Assembly: GCF_900186865.1 (NCBI RefSeq)
Contig: NZ_LT906480.1
Location: 4,172,001-4,236,000, forward strand
Length of the DNA stretch: 64,000 nucleotides
Origin: Stenotrophomonas maltophilia
GTDB lineage: Bacteria; Pseudomonadota; Gammaproteobacteria; Xanthomonadales; Xanthomonadaceae
Direction of reading: 5' to 3'
Made by a program: the position numbers and the translations under genes. This document shows positions 35,955-45,955 of the stretch, piece by piece. Every line of letters begins with the position of its first letter. Position 1 is the first letter of the stretch. The notes below the pieces were generated by a model. That model made no database searches. It saw nothing but the letters and a program-made list of their open reading frames with translations, and was not told the origin of the DNA.

Positions 35955-36825
35955 CGGTCTGCGCCACCGGCACCTTCAACCGCCGCGCGGTCATCGTGCT
36001 ACCCACCGAGGCCAGCACCGTGCAGCCGATCGCCAGCCACTGCAGCCCGTGCAGGTGCTCGTGCAGCAACAGCATCGCCCACAGCGCGGCCACCGCCGGC
36101 TCCATGCTGATCAGGATGCCAAAGGTCTCCTTCGGCAGGCGCTTGAGCGCCATCATTTCCAGCGACATCGGGATCGCGCTGGACACCAGTGCCACCAGCA
36201 GGCCCGCCGCCAGGATCTTCGGGTCGAGCAGCGCGGCACCGGCATGCACCACGCCCACCGGTACCACCACCAGAGACGCCGCCAGCAGCCCCAGCGAGAC
36301 CGAGTGCCCGGCATGCAGATGACCGGCACGCTTGCCGAACACGATGTACAGGCCCCAGCAGGCCGCAGCGCCCATCGCGTACAGCATACCGGCCGGGTCC
36401 AGCGCGGGGCCACCGCCGATCGGCAGCAGCAACAGCAGCCCCACCGCCGCGCAGCCCACCCAGAGGAAATCGATCGGGCGTCGTGATGACAGCATCGCCA
36501 CCGTCAGCGGCCCGGTGAACTCGATGGCCACCGCGATGCCGAAGGGAATCGTGCGCAGGGCCATGTAGAACAGCAGGTTCATCAGCCCCAGGGTGAGCCC
36601 GTAGCGCAGGATGGTGATTGCATCCACGCGGCTGGTCTTCCAGCGCCATGGCCGCCAGAACAGCAGCAGCAACAGCGCTGAAAAGCCCACGCGCAGCGCG
36701 CTGGTGCCCTGCGCACCGATCAGCGGGAACAGGTGTTTTGCGTAGGAAGTGCCGATGGCCAGCGAGGTGACCGAGCCGAGCACCGCCAGCGCCGGCAACA
36801 TCGGCGCAAGTCGTGAGGTCTGCAT
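35950..36825 (-). CDS. EamA/RhtA-family amino-acid or metabolite exporter
   Basis: The 291-residue inner-membrane protein has ten predicted helices in two EamA repeats and resembles RhtA, the threonine/homoserine exporter (FPLIGAQGTSALRVGFSALLLLLFWRPW; GILISMEPAVAALWAMLLLHE is a strong signature). The ATG at 36825 is chosen; one TTG lies two codons upstream. It is divergent from an Lrp-type regulator 72 nt away, which likely controls it. Its stop is repeat-derived. Confidence 0.9.
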   Translation of the reverse strand: MQTSRLAPMLPALAVLGSVTSLAIGTSYAKHLFPLIGAQGTSALRVGFSALLLLLFWRPWRWKTSRVDAITILRYGLTLGLMNLLFYMALRTIPFGIAVAIEFTGPLTVAMLSSRRPIDFLWVGCAAVGLLLLLPIGGGPALDPAGMLYAMGAAACWGLYIVFGKRAGHLHAGHSVSLGLLAASLVVVPVGVVHAGAALLDPKILAAGLLVALVSSAIPMSLEMMALKRLPKETFGILISMEPAVAALWAMLLLHEHLHGLQWLAIGCTVLASVGSTMTARRLKVPVAQTG

Positions 36826-36897
36826 GCGCAAAGTCTATTGCGTCGGCGCCGAGCACTTGGCTCAATTGACAGCCTGTTCGTGCAACTTCTGCTCGCC

Positions 36898-37380
36898 ATG
36901 GCCATCGCTCCCGTGCTCGACAGTTTCGACCGCGCCATCCTCGACCTCCTGCAGCGGGACAACACCCTGCCGCAGCGCGAAATCGCCGAGTCCGTGCACC
37001 TGTCCACCCCGGCCGTGCAACGGCGCATCAAGCGCCTGCAGGACAGTGGCGTGATCGCGGCCAACGTGGCGGTGGTCGCCGCAGCCAAGATCGGTCGGCC
37101 GCTGACCATCATCGTCGAGGTGCGCGTGGTCAGCGAGCAGCGCGACCGCGTGGCGCCGTTCAGGCGCCGCGTGCAGGACGACCCTGCGGTGCAGCAGTGC
37201 TACTCCATCACCGGCGATGGCGATTTCCTGCTGCTGCTTTCGGCGGCGTCGATGGAAGAGTACGAGGCCATCACCGAGCGGTTGTTCGGCGGCGATGACA
37301 ACATCGAGCGCTTCCGCACCTCGGTGGCGCTGGGCACGTTGAAGCGGAGTTTCGAGGTCCCGCTGACACCGGTTCTGTAG
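36898..37380 (+). CDS. Lrp/AsnC-family transcriptional regulator
   Basis: The 160-residue regulator has an N-terminal helix-turn-helix (LDLLQRDNTLPQREIAESVHLSTPAVQRRIKRL) and a C-terminal RAM domain ending in FGGDDNIERFRTSV. It is divergent from the RhtA-like exporter, a common pairing. Its TAG stop (37378-37380) lies in a degenerate GTAG repeat, within which the next gene's ATG also falls. Ligand is likely an amino acid. Confidence 0.9.
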   Translation: MAIAPVLDSFDRAILDLLQRDNTLPQREIAESVHLSTPAVQRRIKRLQDSGVIAANVAVVAAAKIGRPLTIIVEVRVVSEQRDRVAPFRRRVQDDPAVQQCYSITGDGDFLLLLSAASMEEYEAITERLFGGDDNIERFRTSVALGTLKRSFEVPLTPVL

Positions 37381-37389
37381 CGTCGAGCC

Positions 37390-37941
37390 ATGAATACACC
37401 GTCCTCCCACGCCCACCGCCTGCGCCGCTGGTTGCTGCGTGGCCTGTGGCTGGCCATTGCGCTCGTCGCGGCGATGACGCTGTGGAACAGCCCATGGGCG
37501 GTCGCACCGAAGATGCTGTGGGCGCTCTCGCGGATGCCGCCGGCCACGCAACTACCGGTGCCGGTGGACGGCGTGCGGCCACGCCAGATCGCCGATACCT
37601 TCGGCGCGCCACGTGGCCGTGACCGCTCCCACGCCGGCATCGACATCTTCGCCAAACGCGGCACCCCAGTGCGCAGCGCCACGGCCGGTGTCGTCGCGGA
37701 TGTCAGCGAACGCGGGCTCGGCGGGCGTCAGGTCTGGGTGATTGGGCCCGGACACGAACGCTACTACTACGCGCATCTGGAGGCCTGGGCCGACGGCCTG
37801 GCACGCGGCCAGGTGGTGCAGCCCGGCGATCTGCTCGGCCATGTCGGCGACAGCGGCAACGCCAAGGGCACGCCGCCGCACCTGCACTGGGGCGTCTACG
37901 GCACCGACGGCGCGCGAAACCCGCTGCCACTGCTGCGCTGA
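37390..37941 (+). CDS. M23-family metallopeptidase
   Basis: The 183-residue protein has one N-terminal hydrophobic segment (residues about 14-28) and a LytM/M23 domain with zinc motifs HAGIDIFA (HxxxD) and PPHLHWGVYG (HxH). It is likely a periplasmic peptidoglycan endopeptidase or LytM-like factor. The ATG at 37390 lies 10 nt after the lrp stop inside a GTAGCGTCGAGCC repeat, with no clear ribosome site. Expression may depend on coupling to the upstream gene. Confidence 0.85.
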   Translation: MNTPSSHAHRLRRWLLRGLWLAIALVAAMTLWNSPWAVAPKMLWALSRMPPATQLPVPVDGVRPRQIADTFGAPRGRDRSHAGIDIFAKRGTPVRSATAGVVADVSERGLGGRQVWVIGPGHERYYYAHLEAWADGLARGQVVQPGDLLGHVGDSGNAKGTPPHLHWGVYGTDGARNPLPLLR

Positions 37942-37975
37942 CTGCCACTGCACGCCCGCAGATCGATCTGTTCAT

Positions 37976-38010
37976 GATTTGTAAATAGGAATAGTTCGTA
38001 TTACCATTTC
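37976..38010. promoter_or_regulatory. AT-rich Fur-box-like site before the siderophore receptor
   Basis: The AT-rich stretch GTAAATAGGAATAGTTCGTA sits in an otherwise GC-rich region upstream of the TonB receptor. It has a degenerate Fur-type arrangement of AATA/TATT-like blocks, consistent with iron control. The match is imperfect. Confidence 0.45.
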
Positions 38011-38112
38011 TTTCGTTTCCGGTGGTGCCAGGACGGCCTGCCCGTCCGTTTCCCACCCGTAGCGCCTCGCCTCTGGATGCCGGCCGAGCGCGCGTGCTCG
38101 TCCAGGACCCCC

Positions 38113-40272
38113 ATGACCCGTTCCGTCTTCCGTACGCCGCAGCCACAACGGCTGTCCGTTGCCGTGCTCGCCGTTCTCTGCACCGTGGCCCCGGCCGCCT
38201 TCGCCGAAACCGCCGCCGATCCGACCAACCTCGACAAGGTGGTGGTGAAGGGTGAACGCGCCGAAGGCTATTCGGTGCGCCGCACCTCGGCCGGTACCCG
38301 CTTCGACCTGGCCCCGCGCGAGATCCCGCAGTCGATCAGCATCATCAGCCACCAGCGCATCGAAGATCAGAACCTCGACGACATCATCGACGTGCTGGCC
38401 AACACCACCGGCGTGACCAGCACCCAGTCCGACAGCGAACGCACCGAGTTCTACGCGCGCGGTTTCTACATTGATGCCTACCAGTTCGATGGCCTGCCGA
38501 CGCAGATGGTGCAGAACTGGAGCTACTGTGATTCCGGCCTGGACCTGGCGCTGTACGACCGCGTGGAGGTGGTGCGTGGTGCCACCGGCCTGCTCAGTGG
38601 TGCCGGCAATCCGTCCGCGTCGGTGAACCTGATCCGCAAGCATGCCGACAGCGCCGAACTGACCGGCAGCGCCTCGGTGAACGTCGGCAGCTGGGGCCGC
38701 ACCCGCACCACCGTGGACGTGGGCAGTGCGCTGAACGCCAGCGGCACCGTGCGCGGCCGCGTGATCGGCAGCTACCTGGACACCGACGGCCAGATGGATC
38801 GCTACAACCAGCGCAAGACGCTGGGCTATGCGGTCATCGACGCCGACCTGACCCCGGACACCCAGCTGAGCGTGGGCTACGACTACCAGCAGAAGCGCGC
38901 CAACGGCGCGACCTGGGGCGGCTTCCCGATGCTGTACTCCGATGGCTCGCGCACCGGCTATGACGAATCGTTCAACGCCAGCCCGGACTGGACCTACTGG
39001 GACACCACCAGCAAGCGCGCGTTCGCCACCCTGCAGCACGCCTTCAGCAATGGCTGGAAGTTCAAGGTCGGTGCCACGCACGATGAGACCAAGGCCGACG
39101 ACAAGCTGTTCTACCCGGCATACAACGACTGGACCACGGGCGCATCGAACTTCGACAGAACCAACGGCACGGGCATCTCGCCTTCCGCGGGTTTCTACAA
39201 CACCGAGCGCAAGGTCACCGGTGTTGATGGCTACGTTGACGGTCCGTTCCAGCTGTTCGGCCGCGAGCACCAGTTCATGGCCGGACTGAGCTACAACAAG
39301 CGCGACTATGCCAACTACGGCGACTACCAGGTCGGTGGCGCCGGCAAGACCTGGGACCCGTTCACCAGCTACCTGCACTGGACCGGCAACATCAGCGAGC
39401 CGAACTGGAACCCGCTGGCACTGGCCAGCCAGGGCACCATCACCCAGAAGGCCGGTTACGCCGCCGCACGCCTGTCACTGGCCGATCCGTTGAAGCTGAT
39501 CATCGGCGCCCGCTACACCGACTGGAAGAGCGAAGGCGAGAACGACGACCGCGAACACAAGGTGACCACCCCGTACGCCGGCCTGGTGTATGACATCAAC
39601 GACACCTACTCCGCGTACGCCAGCTACACCGAGATCTTCCAGCCGCAGACCGCCCGCGACCGCAACGACCGTTATCTCGACCCGGTCGACGGCAAGAGCT
39701 ACGAGGTGGGCGTCAAGGGGGCTTGGTTCGACAACCGCCTGAATGCCTCGCTGGCGGTGTTCCGCATCGAGCAGGACAACGTCGCCCAGGTCACCAGCGA
39801 GCCGATCATCGGCCGCCCGGGTGAGTTCGCCTCGATCGCCGCACGCGGCACCGTCAGCCGTGGCTTCGAGTTCGAGGTGAACGGTGAACTGGCACCGGGC
39901 TGGAATGCCACCTTCGGCGCCTCGCGCTACGTGGCCAAGGACATCAACGACGCCGACATCAACACCAACCTGCCGCAGACCGCCCTGAAGCTTTTCACCA
40001 GCTACACCCCGCAGTCGCTGCAGGAACTGACCGTCGGTAGCGGTGCCAACTGGCAGAACCGCATCTACTACCCGGTACCTGCCTACGGCCGCATCGAGCA
40101 GAGTGGCTATGCACTGGTGAGCGCCTTCGTGCGCTACCGCATCTCGCCGGAGTTCAGCGTGCAGGCCAACCTCAACAACCTGCTGGACAAGAAGTACCTG
40201 TCGCAGATCAACGGCTACGGTGCGTATGGCGATGGCCGCAACGGCTCGCTGACGTTCACCTGGTCGTTCTGA
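38113..40272 (+). CDS. TonB-dependent siderophore receptor (FpvA/FhuE-like)
   Basis: The 719-residue outer-membrane protein has a signal peptide, a TonB-box-like segment (LDKVVVKGE), a plug domain (REIPQSISIISHQRIEDQNL, YDRVEVVRGATGLLSGAGNPSA) and a 22-strand barrel ending in GSLTFTWSF with a C-terminal Phe. This plug pattern identifies ferric-siderophore receptors of the FpvA/FhuE type; there is no N-terminal STN signalling domain, so it lacks transcription self-control through an anti-sigma factor. The ATG at 38113 is chosen over 38077. A Fur-box-like sequence lies upstream. Confidence 0.92.
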   Translation: MTRSVFRTPQPQRLSVAVLAVLCTVAPAAFAETAADPTNLDKVVVKGERAEGYSVRRTSAGTRFDLAPREIPQSISIISHQRIEDQNLDDIIDVLANTTGVTSTQSDSERTEFYARGFYIDAYQFDGLPTQMVQNWSYCDSGLDLALYDRVEVVRGATGLLSGAGNPSASVNLIRKHADSAELTGSASVNVGSWGRTRTTVDVGSALNASGTVRGRVIGSYLDTDGQMDRYNQRKTLGYAVIDADLTPDTQLSVGYDYQQKRANGATWGGFPMLYSDGSRTGYDESFNASPDWTYWDTTSKRAFATLQHAFSNGWKFKVGATHDETKADDKLFYPAYNDWTTGASNFDRTNGTGISPSAGFYNTERKVTGVDGYVDGPFQLFGREHQFMAGLSYNKRDYANYGDYQVGGAGKTWDPFTSYLHWTGNISEPNWNPLALASQGTITQKAGYAAARLSLADPLKLIIGARYTDWKSEGENDDREHKVTTPYAGLVYDINDTYSAYASYTEIFQPQTARDRNDRYLDPVDGKSYEVGVKGAWFDNRLNASLAVFRIEQDNVAQVTSEPIIGRPGEFASIAARGTVSRGFEFEVNGELAPGWNATFGASRYVAKDINDADINTNLPQTALKLFTSYTPQSLQELTVGSGANWQNRIYYPVPAYGRIEQSGYALVSAFVRYRISPEFSVQANLNNLLDKKYLSQINGYGAYGDGRNGSLTFTWSF

Positions 40273-40285
40273 TGTAACCGGCTTC

Positions 40286-40345
40286 TGTGGAGTCGAGCCA
40301 TGCCCGACTCTGCCACAGAGGGCAGTCGAGCACGGCGACTCTACA
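40286..40345. repeat. degenerate GTAG-type repeat pair
   Basis: GTGGAGTCGAGCCATGCCC and the inverted GCACGGCGACTCTAC form a hairpin pair related to the GTAGAGTCGAGCC family. It follows the TonB receptor. A further 120 nt up to the next gene holds nothing else I recognise. Confidence 0.7.
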
Positions 40346-40471
40346 ACGGGGGCGCTCAGCGCCCTCGTTGCGGCGGCGCCCCGGCAGGTGTAGCGTCGCG
40401 GACACGGTGGCCTGCAGCTTCGACCCGTGCCATCCGGACACCTTGCGCCTCCCCTTCAAGGACGACCGGCC

Positions 40472-40906
40472 ATGCGCACCCGCACGAAACTCGGTCTCTC
40501 GCTCATGACCCTGTTCTCGTCGCTACCGCTGATGATCGGCACCGGCAACGGCTACTTCATCCTGCTTCTGCTGATCGGCCTGCCCGCCGCCATCCTGTCC
40601 TGGTTCGATCTGGGCCGTGAACTGCGTGCCATCCCCAGCCCCACCCGTACCGAGCGAGCGCTCGGCCTGGCAATGGGCGTTCCGCAGGTGCTGTTCGGGC
40701 TGTTGTGTGCGGTCATCGGCCTGCTGTTGGTTGTCTGGATCCTTTACAACCTGCTGATCGAGCACCAATCGCAGTTCCGCATCCCGTCACTGCCCGCCTT
40801 CGCGGCTGGGCCGATGATGATCGTGGTCGGGCTGGGTTGGGCGCGCACAGCCTTCCGCCGCGCGGCCCTTGAGCAGGACGCCCCGGAACAGGACATTCCG
40901 GATTGA
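40472..40906 (+). CDS. small three-helix membrane protein, unknown function
   Basis: The 144-residue protein has hydrophobic segments at about residues 22-42, 66-92 and 106-124 and a polar C-terminal tail with an acidic repeat (EQDAPEQDIPD). AAGGAC lies a short distance before the ATG. It lies downstream of the siderophore receptor in the same direction but 199 nt away, so co-transcription is doubtful. I do not recognise the family. Confidence 0.7.
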   Translation: MRTRTKLGLSLMTLFSSLPLMIGTGNGYFILLLLIGLPAAILSWFDLGRELRAIPSPTRTERALGLAMGVPQVLFGLLCAVIGLLLVVWILYNLLIEHQSQFRIPSLPAFAAGPMMIVVGLGWARTAFRRAALEQDAPEQDIPD

Positions 40907-40950
40907 TCCCTGATGACCGGTGCCGGGACATGCCCGGCACCGGTCCCTCA

Positions 40951-43812
40951 TCAGAACCGCAGATCCGCGCGCAGGTACCAGTAGCGGCCACGCGGGATGT
41001 CATAGGTCGAGGCGTCGTAACCGTTCAACGAGCACGACAGGCAGATCGGCGGATCCTTGTCGAACACGTTGTTCAGGCCGGCGGTCAGCTGCAACCCCTT
41101 CATCCAGTCGATCTTGTAGCCCACCTGCATGTCGTGGAAGGTGGTGGCCGACAGCGTGTTGGTGCCCGCTGCCTGGTTGCTGCACACCGGGAAGGCCGCG
41201 GCATCGCCACAGTTCTCGGTCAGCTCGGAAATGTGCCGCACCGTCCAGTTGGCGCTCCAGCGGTCCATCGTCCAGCCGATGCTGGCATTGCTGGTCCACT
41301 CCGGAATCGAGCTGTCGGCCACTTCCACGCCCGGCTTCTGCGGCTGCTTCTGCCCGGCCGCGCCGGTGGCCTCGTAACGGCCGACGAAGGTGTTCTTCCA
41401 CGCCAGCTTGAACTGGCCGATGGAGGTCTGCGGCAGGGTCCAGAACAGATCCACGTCCCAGCCGTCGGTCTTGATCGAACCCAGGTTGGTCAGGCGGTTG
41501 TTGAAGCTGCTGACCGCACCGGTGCTGGCACGGGTGATGCCATCGCAGTAGATCGGGTCCAGCGTATCCACGCACAGGTCCAGCTGGGTCTGCGCGTTGA
41601 TCGCCTGGATCGCACCATCGATGGCATGGCGGTAGAAGGTCACCTCCACATCGAAGCGCTCCGACCACGACGCATTGTTGCCGAACCACGGGCTCCACAC
41701 GAAGCCGGCGCTGAAGCTGCGCGAGCGTTCCGGCTCCAGCTCGCGGTTGCCGCCGGTGGTCACCGAGATCTGCGAGTTGGCCTGCTGGAAGCCGGCCGGC
41801 ACGCCCAGCGCGGCACAGTTGGCGGCGCTGCCACGCGGCGGAGTGCCGCCCAGACCCACCGAGCACGGGTCGAACAGCTGCAGGTCGGCACGCGCCGCCG
41901 AGCCGTACAGTTCACCGATCGACGGTGCGCGGAAGCCCTCGGCGTAGGTGGTGCGCAGCACGAAGTCATCGGTCACCTGCCAGCGCAGGCCGTACTTGGG
42001 CGTGAACTCGCCACCGAAGGTGGAGTAGTCCGAATAGCGGCCGGCCAGGCTCAGGTCCAGTTTCTTGCCGAACGAGGAATCGGCGAAGATCGGCACGCTC
42101 AACTCCAGGTAGGCCTCGTTGACGTCGTAGGAACCGGAGGTCGGCTGCGACGGCACGCCGTTGTAGTGGCCGATCACCGTCAGCGGATCGGGCTGGTAGG
42201 AGCCCTTGTACTTGCGGTACTCGAAGCCGGTGGCGAACGATACCGGACCGGCCGGCAGCGAGAACAGCTCGCTGGACAGGTTGGCGGTGAACAGGCTCAG
42301 TTCGTTCTGGCTGCGGTCGCGCACCACCGGCTGGACCCACTTCAGCATGTCCGGGGTGATCGAACCGACGCCGCCGAAGATGTTCAGCGGCACGCAGCCC
42401 GGCGTGGCCGCACAGACGGACGGATCGCCCAGCGCCATGTTCACCTTGTAGATGTCATAGCTGCCGTAGTTGGTCTGTTCAGCCTTGTTCTTGCTGTACA
42501 TGCCGTTGACGTCCCAGTACCAGCTGCGGTCGGCGGCATGGAAGTCACCGACCAGGCCGGTGGCGAAGTAGGTGGTGTCCACTTTCTGTTTGAACACGCG
42601 CGCACCGCCTTCCACCGGGCGACGACCGATCAGGCTCATGTTGTCGCCGGAAACGAGATCGAAGCCGAACGGGTTGTACGGGTTCAGGCGCGAGACCACG
42701 ATGTTGTCGGCCAGCGGATTGCCGGTGGCGCCATCGGGGCCGAAGAACAGCGGCTCCGGGCCGGCCTGGTTGGTCGACTCACGACGGTTGCCCAGTGCCT
42801 TGACGTACCACTGCACGTTGTCGGTGATGTCGAAGCGGAACTGACCGAACAGGCCTTTGCGCTCCGACGGCGTCAGCACCATGTTGTATTCGGCGAAGTT
42901 GAAGCGGTCGGCGGTGGTGAAGCAGTGGTAGTCATCCGTGCGGCTGCAGCCGGCGCTGCCGTCGTAGCGCGGATTGCTCACGCCGGTATTGGGCACGATG
43001 TTCTGCACCGCACCGGTGTTCGGGTCGGTGAACATGAAACGGCCCTGCGGAATGCCACCGCTGCCGAACGCCAGGCCGGTGCCGGGAATCGGGAAGCGCG
43101 ACTGCTCGCGGTCCTTGGCAAATACCGGATCCTGCTTGGTCCAGCTGGCGCCCAGGAACAGGCTGAAGCGGTCGCCACTCTTGCCCCAGGCCAGGTCCAC
43201 GCCCTTCTGCGTGCCGTCGCCCTTGCTGTACTCGCCGTAGTTCAGCGTCACCTGCCCACCATCGAAGTCACGGCGGGTGATGATGTTGACCACGCCGGCA
43301 ATGGCATCGGAGCCGTACAGCGACGACGCGCCATCTTCCAGCACCTCGATGCGCTCGACGATGGCCAGCGGAATGGTATTGAGATCGGTGGCCGAGCCGA
43401 CGCCGGAGGCGGACGACTCATTGACCCAGCGGATGCCATCGACCAGCACCAGCACGCGCTTGGCCCCCAGGTGGCGCAGATCGACCTGCGCCGAGCCGGC
43501 ACCCACGCCACTGCCATCGGGCGGGAAACCGAAGTTGCCGGACGAGTTGAACTTGGCGTTGAGCGCCGAACCGGAACCGGTGAGCTGCTGCAGCACTTCG
43601 CCGATCGAGGTCAGGCCGGTGCGTTCGATGTCACCGCGCGTCAATGTCTGGATCGGCACCTGGCCTTCGACTTCAGCGCGCTTGATGCGGGTACCGGTCA
43701 CTTCCACCGCATCGAGGTTGGTGGTGGATTGCGCAGCGGCACCCAACGGTGCCAGGGCCGTCACGCACAGCGCAACGGCAACCGCCAACGGGCGGTGATG
43801 CAGGTGAATCAT
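40951..43812 (-). CDS. large TonB-dependent receptor
   Basis: The 953-residue outer-membrane receptor has a signal peptide, a TonB box ([14 protein letters not shown]), a plug with the [20 protein letters not shown] signature and [26 protein letters not shown], and a barrel ending in [11 protein letters not shown]. This pattern is the large receptor family abundant in Xanthomonadaceae and Caulobacter that imports oligosaccharides, peptides or other polymers' breakdown products. It shares no operon with a transporter here, so the substrate is unknown. The ATG at 43812 starts a typical signal peptide ([18 protein letters not shown]). Confidence 0.92.
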   Translation of the reverse strand: MIHLHHRPLAVAVALCVTALAPLGAAAQSTTNLDAVEVTGTRIKRAEVEGQVPIQTLTRGDIERTGLTSIGEVLQQLTGSGSALNAKFNSSGNFGFPPDGSGVGAGSAQVDLRHLGAKRVLVLVDGIRWVNESSASGVGSATDLNTIPLAIVERIEVLEDGASSLYGSDAIAGVVNIITRRDFDGGQVTLNYGEYSKGDGTQKGVDLAWGKSGDRFSLFLGASWTKQDPVFAKDREQSRFPIPGTGLAFGSGGIPQGRFMFTDPNTGAVQNIVPNTGVSNPRYDGSAGCSRTDDYHCFTTADRFNFAEYNMVLTPSERKGLFGQFRFDITDNVQWYVKALGNRRESTNQAGPEPLFFGPDGATGNPLADNIVVSRLNPYNPFGFDLVSGDNMSLIGRRPVEGGARVFKQKVDTTYFATGLVGDFHAADRSWYWDVNGMYSKNKAEQTNYGSYDIYKVNMALGDPSVCAATPGCVPLNIFGGVGSITPDMLKWVQPVVRDRSQNELSLFTANLSSELFSLPAGPVSFATGFEYRKYKGSYQPDPLTVIGHYNGVPSQPTSGSYDVNEAYLELSVPIFADSSFGKKLDLSLAGRYSDYSTFGGEFTPKYGLRWQVTDDFVLRTTYAEGFRAPSIGELYGSAARADLQLFDPCSVGLGGTPPRGSAANCAALGVPAGFQQANSQISVTTGGNRELEPERSRSFSAGFVWSPWFGNNASWSERFDVEVTFYRHAIDGAIQAINAQTQLDLCVDTLDPIYCDGITRASTGAVSSFNNRLTNLGSIKTDGWDVDLFWTLPQTSIGQFKLAWKNTFVGRYEATGAAGQKQPQKPGVEVADSSIPEWTSNASIGWTMDRWSANWTVRHISELTENCGDAAAFPVCSNQAAGTNTLSATTFHDMQVGYKIDWMKGLQLTAGLNNVFDKDPPICLSCSLNGYDASTYDIPRGRYWYLRADLRF

Positions 43813-44441
43813 TCGCTCTCTCTCCAAAGGAATGTCGGGACATGGACTGCCGCGCTCCCCCCTGCGTGGCGGCAGCGTCTCCTTTGTAAACAAACAGTAA
43901 AAGCCACGGCGTGATGATCGACACTCTTTCACGCGGAATTGACGCAATTGCAGGCCGATTACGTCAGATAGCTGCAGGTTATGACCGGACGATACTGTTC
44001 GCTGTGAACGTCGTTAATGCCGGGTGCGACAGCCGTTTCCCGGCTTTCCCGCAATTGGGCAAGTGCTCTTGCCGATCCGTCCAACGACAATGCGCCTTCG
44101 CCATCGGCAGCATGATGATCGCCGTTGCCGTCGGTTGACGGTCTCGATCAGATCGCCTTCTAGCTGGAACTCATACCAAGATGGTGAGTAACCCGTAGGG
44201 AGGAGCTCTTGCAATGATGGACTGCAGATCGCCGGGATCACCGTGCGAACGTGAGGCACTCAATGTCTGCTCTTTCGGATCCTGCCATCTCGATGACAGA
44301 GCTAAATGCATCGACTAGCTTGAACCTACGGAGCAAATTCAGACAACATTTAGGAACAGTTTGAAAACTGCCCGTCAAACGGATTTTCGGGGCCGACCAA
44401 GGTGAGACTGAGAACCCCAGTCATTCTCATGAGGCTCAATT
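43813..44441. other. 629-nt gene-free region of lower GC
   Basis: It holds the promoter of the TonB receptor (near a TTTGT-AA-ACAAA palindrome at about 43882) and then a stretch with visibly lower GC than the surroundings that continues into the gene at 44442. No frame has a convincing start, length and composition. A short minus-strand frame at 44014-44259 contains a protein-like stretch (YSPSWYEFQLEGDLIETV) and might be a gene remnant. Confidence 0.5.
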
Positions 44442-45329
44442 GTGAAAACAATCACCGTCATGATCCATGTCGCGATTGTCACGGCATTGCTTCTGTCCCC
44501 GGCAAGCGAATCGAGAGCGGGGGGCCTGATTGAATGCAACAACTGTGCATCTCCCAAGGATGCAGCCCTGATGTCAGGCTCCGGGTTGGCGGTTGTAATG
44601 GACTTCGAAAAAGCCCGACTGAGCGCCTTCGAAGTTGAATATGATCGCGAGATCAGAAAGTGGCGCGCACTTTCGACACCGGTTCCCGCACAGATTCAAA
44701 TGGCCTTCCTACGAATTCTGGATGCGACGTCAGCCTTTCGAGCGTCACCTGAAGACGCCCACGCGATGGCAGGAGGCGGATCAGTAGTCGTGCTGCATCC
44801 AGACAACCCCGGAAACACCAATGGAGTGAGGTTTCCCGAGTCTTACAAGTCCTCCAATACCTTCGACATCGTCGCCTCAGCCACACTGAGAACCAGACTT
44901 GGCCAGTATCTAGCCACAGAACTGGCAGGAGCCAATACGGGAAGCCCAACCTGGAACAGCATTGCGCTCTCGATTCAACAAGCGGCCCTGAACTGGGCAG
45001 GTCTCAAAGGTGGCGGATCCATAGCAATAATGATCACATGGCGTGACGGGTCAAAGACGCTTTATCGAGTAACACCCGACAACGTGGCCGAAGCCAAGTA
45101 TCAGAAGGGCGAAAGTCGCGACAGCACAGGCAACAAGGTTCCTGACGAATCCATCGCCGACCCGATCTCCGCCCCTTCGTACGCCGGACAATACTATTTC
45201 GGCCAGCATCGTGACCTGGACAACTGGGTCAGATCCGCACAGATGTATGGAGTCCCCGTCCAGCGCGGAAGCAGCAGCCGCATCTCGTGCAGTTGGGATG
45301 GTCGCACAGTCTACTGCCAGCAATACTGA
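44442..45329 (+). CDS. secreted protein of unknown function, lower GC
   Basis: The 295-residue protein starts with GTG (GAGG 7 nt upstream) and has a clear signal peptide (cleavage after about residue 26, ASESRAGG). The mature protein has an N-terminal CNNC, a mostly polar alpha/beta pattern, and a C-terminal SCSWDGRTVYCQQY with two more cysteines, which could form disulfides in the periplasm. I recognise no domain. Its GC and codon use are lower than its neighbours, which suggests transfer. It is isolated between the TonB receptor and exbD. Confidence 0.8.
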   Translation: MKTITVMIHVAIVTALLLSPASESRAGGLIECNNCASPKDAALMSGSGLAVVMDFEKARLSAFEVEYDREIRKWRALSTPVPAQIQMAFLRILDATSAFRASPEDAHAMAGGGSVVVLHPDNPGNTNGVRFPESYKSSNTFDIVASATLRTRLGQYLATELAGANTGSPTWNSIALSIQQAALNWAGLKGGGSIAIMITWRDGSKTLYRVTPDNVAEAKYQKGESRDSTGNKVPDESIADPISAPSYAGQYYFGQHRDLDNWVRSAQMYGVPVQRGSSSRISCSWDGRTVYCQQY

Positions 45330-45385
45330 CACCCACATCCGCCGCTCATGTCGCAATCTCCCCACGAGCGGCGGTTTAGATAGCC

Positions 45386-45793
45386 CTACCGCACGAACGC
45401 AATGCGCTCCATACCGGTGGCCTCGGCAGCGGCCAGAATCCGCGCCATGCCTTCGTACTCGGCCGCCGGATCGGTGGCGATGCGCAGCTCCGGCAGGTTG
45501 CCGGCATGTTCGCCCACCTGTGCCTGCAGGCGCACCTGCAGATCGCCAATGGCCATCGGCTGGCCATTCCAGCTGAGCTGGTTGCCAGCGTCCAGGCTCA
45601 GCTCGATCGGCGGTGGCGGTTCGGGGCGATCGATCGTGCGATCGGTGGCCTGTGGCAGCTGCACGGCAATCGGCCGGGCCACGATCGGCGCGGTCACGAT
45701 GAAGATGATCAACAGCACCAGCATCACATCCACCAGTGGCGTGACATTGATGTCCGCCAGCGGGCCGCTTCTTCCTGCGCTACTGAACGCCAT
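45386..45793 (-). CDS. exbD: ExbD/TolR-family biopolymer transport protein
   Basis: The 135-residue protein has a short cytoplasmic N-terminus with ADINVTPLVDVMLVLLIIFIV, in which the Asp of the membrane helix (VDVMLV) is the proton-conducting residue, and a periplasmic domain. With ExbB it energises TonB or a similar partner. No exbB or tonB gene is adjacent, so this copy is solitary here. It is divergent from the lytic transglycosylase gene. Confidence 0.88.
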   Translation of the reverse strand: MAFSSAGRSGPLADINVTPLVDVMLVLLIIFIVTAPIVARPIAVQLPQATDRTIDRPEPPPPIELSLDAGNQLSWNGQPMAIGDLQVRLQAQVGEHAGNLPELRIATDPAAEYEGMARILAAAEATGMERIAFVR

Positions 45794-45955
45794 GTGCCGC
45801 TCCGTGCAGCCGGGCCGTTCGCCCAAGGCCGACAGTACGTCGCCTTCCGTCACCTGCGGCAGTGCCTGTACGGGTTCGTTCAGCTGTCGTTGCCGACGCC
45901 CGGCGTGCACGCAATGCGAAACTGAATTCAGCCAGTCCCCGCTATGCTGGACGCC

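Noticed and set aside
40903..43914. A 1003-codon open frame on the plus strand
   Set aside because: It is the antisense shadow of the large TonB receptor, with no domain and unnatural composition.
44014..44259. 81-codon minus-strand frame before the low-GC gene
   Set aside because: Part of it looks protein-like, but it has no supported start or family; kept only as a possible remnant.
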